This document shows, piece by piece, positions 60,171 through 64,000 of a stretch of DNA of 64,000 bases. The translations under genes were made by a program, and so were the position numbers. The notes beneath the pieces are model-generated. The model was not told the DNA's origin, did no database searches, and saw nothing but the letters and a program-made list of their open reading frames with translations. The stretch comes from Lyophyllum atratum (taxonomy: Eukaryota; Basidiomycota; Agaricomycetes; Agaricales; Lyophyllaceae). How positions within the stretch are numbered: the stretch's first letter is position 1; each line of letters starts with the position of its first letter. The stretch spans positions 2,480,001-2,544,000 of the forward strand of contig JACGCN010000001.1 of the NCBI GenBank assembly GCA_014905825.1. The letters are read 5' to 3'.

Positions 60171-61461
60171 TCAAATATCCAGATCTTCGTCAGGATCGTC
60201 ATCGTCGATATCGTCCGCGGAGTCAGGATCATAAAAGATAGCAGCTGTGGTGCTAGGAATTTGCCTATCCATAGGTTTGCCTAAAGCTCAGGTTCAACAA
60301 CGAACGGCGGGTTTGATGGTGACCACGGGGCTTACCTTCATGTGCATACGGAAGAGGCACCTGGGCACGCGATTCTTGTTGAGATGAAGTAAGGTTCAGG
60401 TTAAATGATACATTTTGAGTTGGATCCGGAGCCGCCTGACCACAGCATACGTCAATGAGCATTGAATGTAGGTAGGAAGCGAATTGACATGATCTCACCT
60501 CTGCGATCGTCTTCTTCCCCCAAACTCCCTTCAAACTCTCGAGCTTCGTGAGATCACATGCGCCATCTGACAAGGACCAACCCTCGAGTTCCCGCTCGAT
60601 TCCACGCTTCCTGCTGGAGGTCTCTCCGCCCCTTATCAGGATCTCGACGACCATCTCGGAAGCCCCGCCACTGCCTTCGCCACTGGTTCCATAAACAAGA
60701 CGATCGACATCGTGGCTTCGCTCACTTAGTGGCAGGAATGCGCTCCAGAACTTTGCTTTTGGAGACGCAGGTGGAGGCGGGGTAAGGTAGTCTTTGGCAA
60801 GATGGGTGAGAAGAATAGGAGGATGCGTAGTAAGCTGCACGATGGAAGGCGAAAATCCGGGTTGAATCAATAGCGGGACAAGCTCGGATGGACGTGTTGC
60901 ATGCAGTATGAGGCGGGATGGAACTGGTTTTGTGGATGTCGATGAGTGTCAATTTTCTTCAAGCATAGGATGAAACCATACTTGGGCGAGCACGAATCAA
61001 ATTCAATAGCCCGGAAAGTAAGTTGTAGGTCTCCGATATGGAGCCAATATCTGAACAGAGTGTCTCGACGGAAGTCGAGTATGACCTGTATAGACCCTGC
61101 AGGAGCTATTTCGGCATTAACACAGGGAACATCGTATATTGGATCATCACTCACCATTCTCGACGGCTGAAAGAATGGCAGCCCGAGGATCGGACCAGTT
61201 GTCGTTGTACCCAGGGATACGGTCTGACCAGTCGAAGACCTGAACGTTATCTGGAATAGGTGGCGCATCCTTCAAGATGTTCGGTGACGCCGGATATGTG
61301 AATGAAAACAGTAAGAACTGATTTGAAGATCGGGTCTTGATGTTTTGGGCCAAAATGTTACGAAGGACAGGGATACTCGATTGCGCGATGGAGGATTGGA
61401 GAAGGAGAAACGGCTGTTGTGGCCGTGGAGGGTCATTGATGATCGGAAAGAGCAACGACAT
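60171..61461 (-). CDS. ELP5: Elongator complex subunit Elp5 (frame break)
   Basis: Five exons. QQPFLLLQSSIAQSSIPVLR and QVFDWSDRIPGYNDNWSDPR are followed by a VILDSVETL-type RecA-like strand, IGSISETYNLLSGLLNLI, SRLILHATRPSELVPLL and GFSPSIVQLTTHPPILL. The C-terminal part has LEGWSLSDGACDLTKLESLK and an acidic tail DPDSADDIDDDDPDEDLDI. This fits Elp5 of the Elp4-5-6 ring needed for wobble-uridine modification of tRNA. One extra T near 61073 shifts the frame inside the DSVETL strand. The GNAT gene stop lies only 53 bases upstream of its ATG. Confidence 0.8.
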
Positions 61462-61514
61462 GATGCATCCGGAGTCAATACAAAAATCAAATCCAAGTTT
61501 ATATCCCTATAAAA

Positions 61515-62410
61515 CTATTCATTTATCTTATTTTTCTTCTCCCAGTCCTCCCTGTCTAAGACCCTCATCCCAAGCTGCCACGCGAACACTCCAACCTTCC
61601 GCGTATTTTCCTTAAGTTCGAAAGAGGCGTCCCGAAGACATTGACGGACGTATGGAATAAGGGGAGAGTCCGGAGCTTTAATGACTTGCAGCCCATGGTC
61701 AGCAGCGAAAGCAAACCGCAAGGCGTGAGTAAGCAGGTCCTCCTGTATTCCTGTACTTCGGTAGGCTTCATCGACATAAAAATGCCGTATGATTGCGGTC
61801 GAAGATGTTCCTCTTGTTTCTAGTTTCTTTCCAACTTGCTGAGTTGAATTTGTCGAAGCGGTTGGAGGCGAGACTTCAGAAGTTGCGTCGAGCGCAATAA
61901 GCCCAACGAATAAACCACCATATTCTAGAATCCAGAATCCAGAAGCTGGAGAACGAGAATAATAGCCGGGTATGTCACTCATGTCGGGTCCACGAAGTAC
62001 GTCTTGCACTAGTTGTTCGAATGTCGGACGATTGACCCTAATGCTATATCAGCATACTGTGCATGCTTAATGAACTACGACTCACCAATCAATGAGGAAC
62101 ATTATTGGAACGAAAGATGCAGCCAACATAGGAATAGGTTGGAGGTAGCCGAGGTAGCCATGTCGATCTGAGGGCCACAAATCCATGTAGTCGATGATTG
62201 TGTAGGATAGCACAAGCCATGAAACCACAGTTAAGGGATGAATATAAGCTGTGAGGCATTCAGCAAGGGGAGAAACAGTCGGATGAAGCGAAACATACCT
62301 CGATGGTTAGCAACACCCAGAGACTCCATAGAAGACTTGCCAATGGTGAACCGGACCAGCTCGTCGTCAGACGCCTTAAAAGGGCGGATCTTCACGTCGA
62401 GTTCAGCCAT
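61515..62410 (-). CDS. GNAT-fold acetyltransferase with membrane segments
   Basis: Three exons in frame, start MAELDVKIRPFKASDDELVR. Hydrophobic segments HPLTVVSWLVLSYTII and PIPMLAASFVPIMFLI lie inside the N-terminal half, between the first GNAT strand and the core FWILEYGGLFVGLIALDA, IIRHFYVDEAYRSTGIQEDL (acetyl-CoA loop, Y-R-S-T-G-I) and LRFAFAADHGL. This is like fungal membrane-inserted GNATs and NAT8-type enzymes. Substrate unknown. The arrangement of a GNAT core interrupted by membrane helices is a real feature of the frame. Confidence 0.75.
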
Positions 62411-62722
62411 TTTGGTGTAGCAGGTTATGGCAGGAAGAAAAATGAGTTTTCATCTGAAGATATGTGCCTCTTGAGGACAGCACACGTTCGTCAGAAGTGT
62501 CACGGCACTGGCACTTTGTCACAGGATATCAAAAATGGCGTTTCGCTCTGCAGTTTCTGGTGGAGGGTAACCCGACTAAGAATTAGCAGTCGAACAGAAT
62601 AATCCTATATACAAACCCTGCTTTGGCATTGTTCAACTAAGGAGTAAGATGAAGGGTTAACTATAAATAGAATAGCCATTAACACCCAACAACACAACCC
62701 AAGTCGACTTTCTTTCCACAAC
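62411..62722. other. Divergent promoter region
   Basis: 312 bases between the GNAT start (minus) and the dienelactone hydrolase start (plus), with a TATA box at 62661-62670. No exon supported. Confidence 0.45.
62661..62670 (+). promoter_or_regulatory. TATA box of the dienelactone hydrolase gene
   Basis: ctataaatag, 53-62 bases upstream of the ATG at 62723. Good match to a TATA consensus at a plausible distance. Confidence 0.55.
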
Positions 62723-64000
62723 ATGCTTATCTCTAAAGCGTTCCACGACATTCCGACTAAGCTTGATGCCAGTGGTCGCCCTATAAGGATTTTTGTGATC
62801 TCCCCGAACATTCCCAGCTACCCCCAGGCGAAGTTTCCAGGTGCGATCGCCATTATGACCCAGTGTTTAGCAAATGAATGAATGTCGAGCCTGAAATTGG
62901 CAGGCGTCATCGTTTTCAGGTGCGTAGGAGACTTTTCATTGTAGATCGCGCGACAGATAAGATTGACTTCTTAAAGTGAGATTTATCAGGTAACAGGGCC
63001 CGTTGAACGCTTTGCCGGACAGATTGCAAGTCAAGGGTATGTCGTAGGTGTGTTCATAGCCTGTGGCAGCGGCTTTACGTGATACGATTCATATTATCAG
63101 CATGCCCCTCTATCTACCACGAGTTTGTGGGCCCGGAGGCAATACCTTATGACGCGGAAGGTGTGCTATAACTGGAGACATTGTACCAATCATTTAATTT
63201 GACAGGTCCCTTCTCTAGGCACTGACAGAGGAAACAAATACAAGGCCAGTCTATCCATACTGTAGACCGCTCGAAGCATCCATGCAACTCCCCTCCGTTT
63301 CTTAGATCGACAAAGAGGTCGCCGCATATGATGAGGTATCACCGTCCTGTTTACAATGCGATTTGGACGCAGTCTTAGTGGTCTTCTAAGGATGCTACTT
63401 TGTCAATCGACCTCCTGACGTCATTGAGCAACTGCAATGGGCGTATTTCTGGTTTGTTTCCACCTCCCAGGTTGCCTGGTTCAATGAATTCATAAGAAAT
63501 CCCAAAGCAACGGGAATGTGTCTTGGAGGTCACCTTGTACGCACAAAACACTTTCCTCCTGTCGCTAAAACTAAAGTGTAACAAACGATATCAGGCGTTC
63601 CGGGTGCGTCGATCGGTCCGTCGTCCTCTCATCCATCCTGATAGCAGTACACACAGGCGGCATTTGACCCACGCATCCTGGCATCCGTTTGCTTCTTCGC
63701 TACCGATATCCACAGTGCTACATTAGGAAAAGGCCAAAAAGATGACACCCTGATCCGGGTCCAGAAAGGCGAGCTGGTCGGGAAGGGCGAGTTGGTGGTT
63801 TGTTGTCTTTGAGTCCTGAACAATAGTTCCATCCACGCTGACCCACCGGATAGTTGATTTTTGGGAAACAGGTTCTTATTATTTTCCACACTACTCGCTG
63901 ATCTTATAGGCATGGAATTAAGGACACCCATGTGCCGCGAGCTGGTCGTGATTTAATCCGTTCGACGTTGGAGGACGCAAATGTCGACGTCTCGGTTGGT
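62723..64000 (+). CDS. Dienelactone hydrolase family protein, 3' truncated by window
   Basis: At least eleven exons; all visible joins keep frame. MLISKAFHDIPTKLDASGRP, IRIFVISPNIP, VIVFSEIYQVTGPVERFAGQ, SQGYVVACPSIYHEFVGPEA, ATGMCLGGHL (nucleophile Cys in G-x-C-x-G-G), DPRILASVCFFATDIHSATL and IFGKQDTHVPRAGRDLIRST (candidate catalytic Asp and His). These are the DLH signatures of alpha/beta hydrolases that open lactone rings in aromatic degradation. One intron is GC-AG (63245-63305, gccagt donor). The stop lies beyond the window. Confidence 0.9.

Overview
The window reads as nuclear DNA of a filamentous basidiomycete, most likely an Agaricomycete mushroom-type fungus. Genes lie close together on both strands and are cut by many introns of about 45-65 bases. 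The encoded families are typically fungal: GRIP golgin, eisosome Pil1, Ssh4-like SPRY adaptor, Med5, GH5_7 mannanase and a double-psi beta-barrel wall protein. I see no bacterial operons, CRISPR, rRNA, convincing tRNA, transposon or virus. No species can be named from the sequence alone.

Layout. 1-6 kb: start of ribosomal protein uL13, a glutathione transferase, an SMP-30/gluconolactonase-like protein, mitochondrial ribosomal protein bL17 and a secreted Aim6-like phosphodiesterase. 6-10 kb: a symmetric block in which two inverted copies of a small unnamed family flank a four-helix membrane protein and an ML/NPC2-like lipid carrier. 10-17.4 kb: secreted GH5_7 mannanase, IPI1 (ribosome biogenesis) and a secreted double-psi beta-barrel protein with a Pro/Thr linker. 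17.5-31 kb: eIF3h, SPF30, a zinc CDF transporter, Mediator Med5, golgin Imh1 and Pex14. 31-41 kb: mitochondrial EF-Tu, glycine cleavage H protein, a complex I ESSS subunit, NAA40, RIO2 kinase and two fungal unknowns. 41-50.5 kb: Ssh4-like adaptor, Snf4 (AMPK gamma), a DUF7053/START-like protein, a membrane methyltransferase, Vam7, mitochondrial carrier Mtm1 and eIF4E. 50.6-64 kb: Pil1, a one-helix membrane protein, aspartyl-tRNA synthetase, aspartate aminotransferase, a serine-rich unknown, Elongator subunit Elp5, a membrane GNAT and a dienelactone hydrolase that runs off the end.

Most genes are core housekeeping with a strong bias to translation and ribosome assembly (uL13, bL17m, IPI1, eIF3h, EF-Tu, RIO2, NAA40, eIF4E, aspartyl-tRNA synthetase, Elp5) and to mitochondria. 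Several neighbours share short divergent promoters: aspartyl-tRNA synthetase/aspartate aminotransferase, Ssh4/Snf4, Pex14/EF-Tu and SPF30/CDF. Secreted carbohydrate-active functions sit at 10-17 kb.

Two cross-cutting features stand out. First, about a dozen genes, several of them essential, show a single-base reading-frame break inside a conserved exon; residual assembly indels are the simplest reading, with a dense cluster in IPI1. Second, GC-AG introns are unusually frequent: seven are placed with confidence. The least explained element is the small paralogous pair at 6.3-6.7 and 9.8-10.2 kb. I found no convincing new multi-gene system. Exon boundaries were placed by eye from reading frame, splice sites and remembered family patterns.
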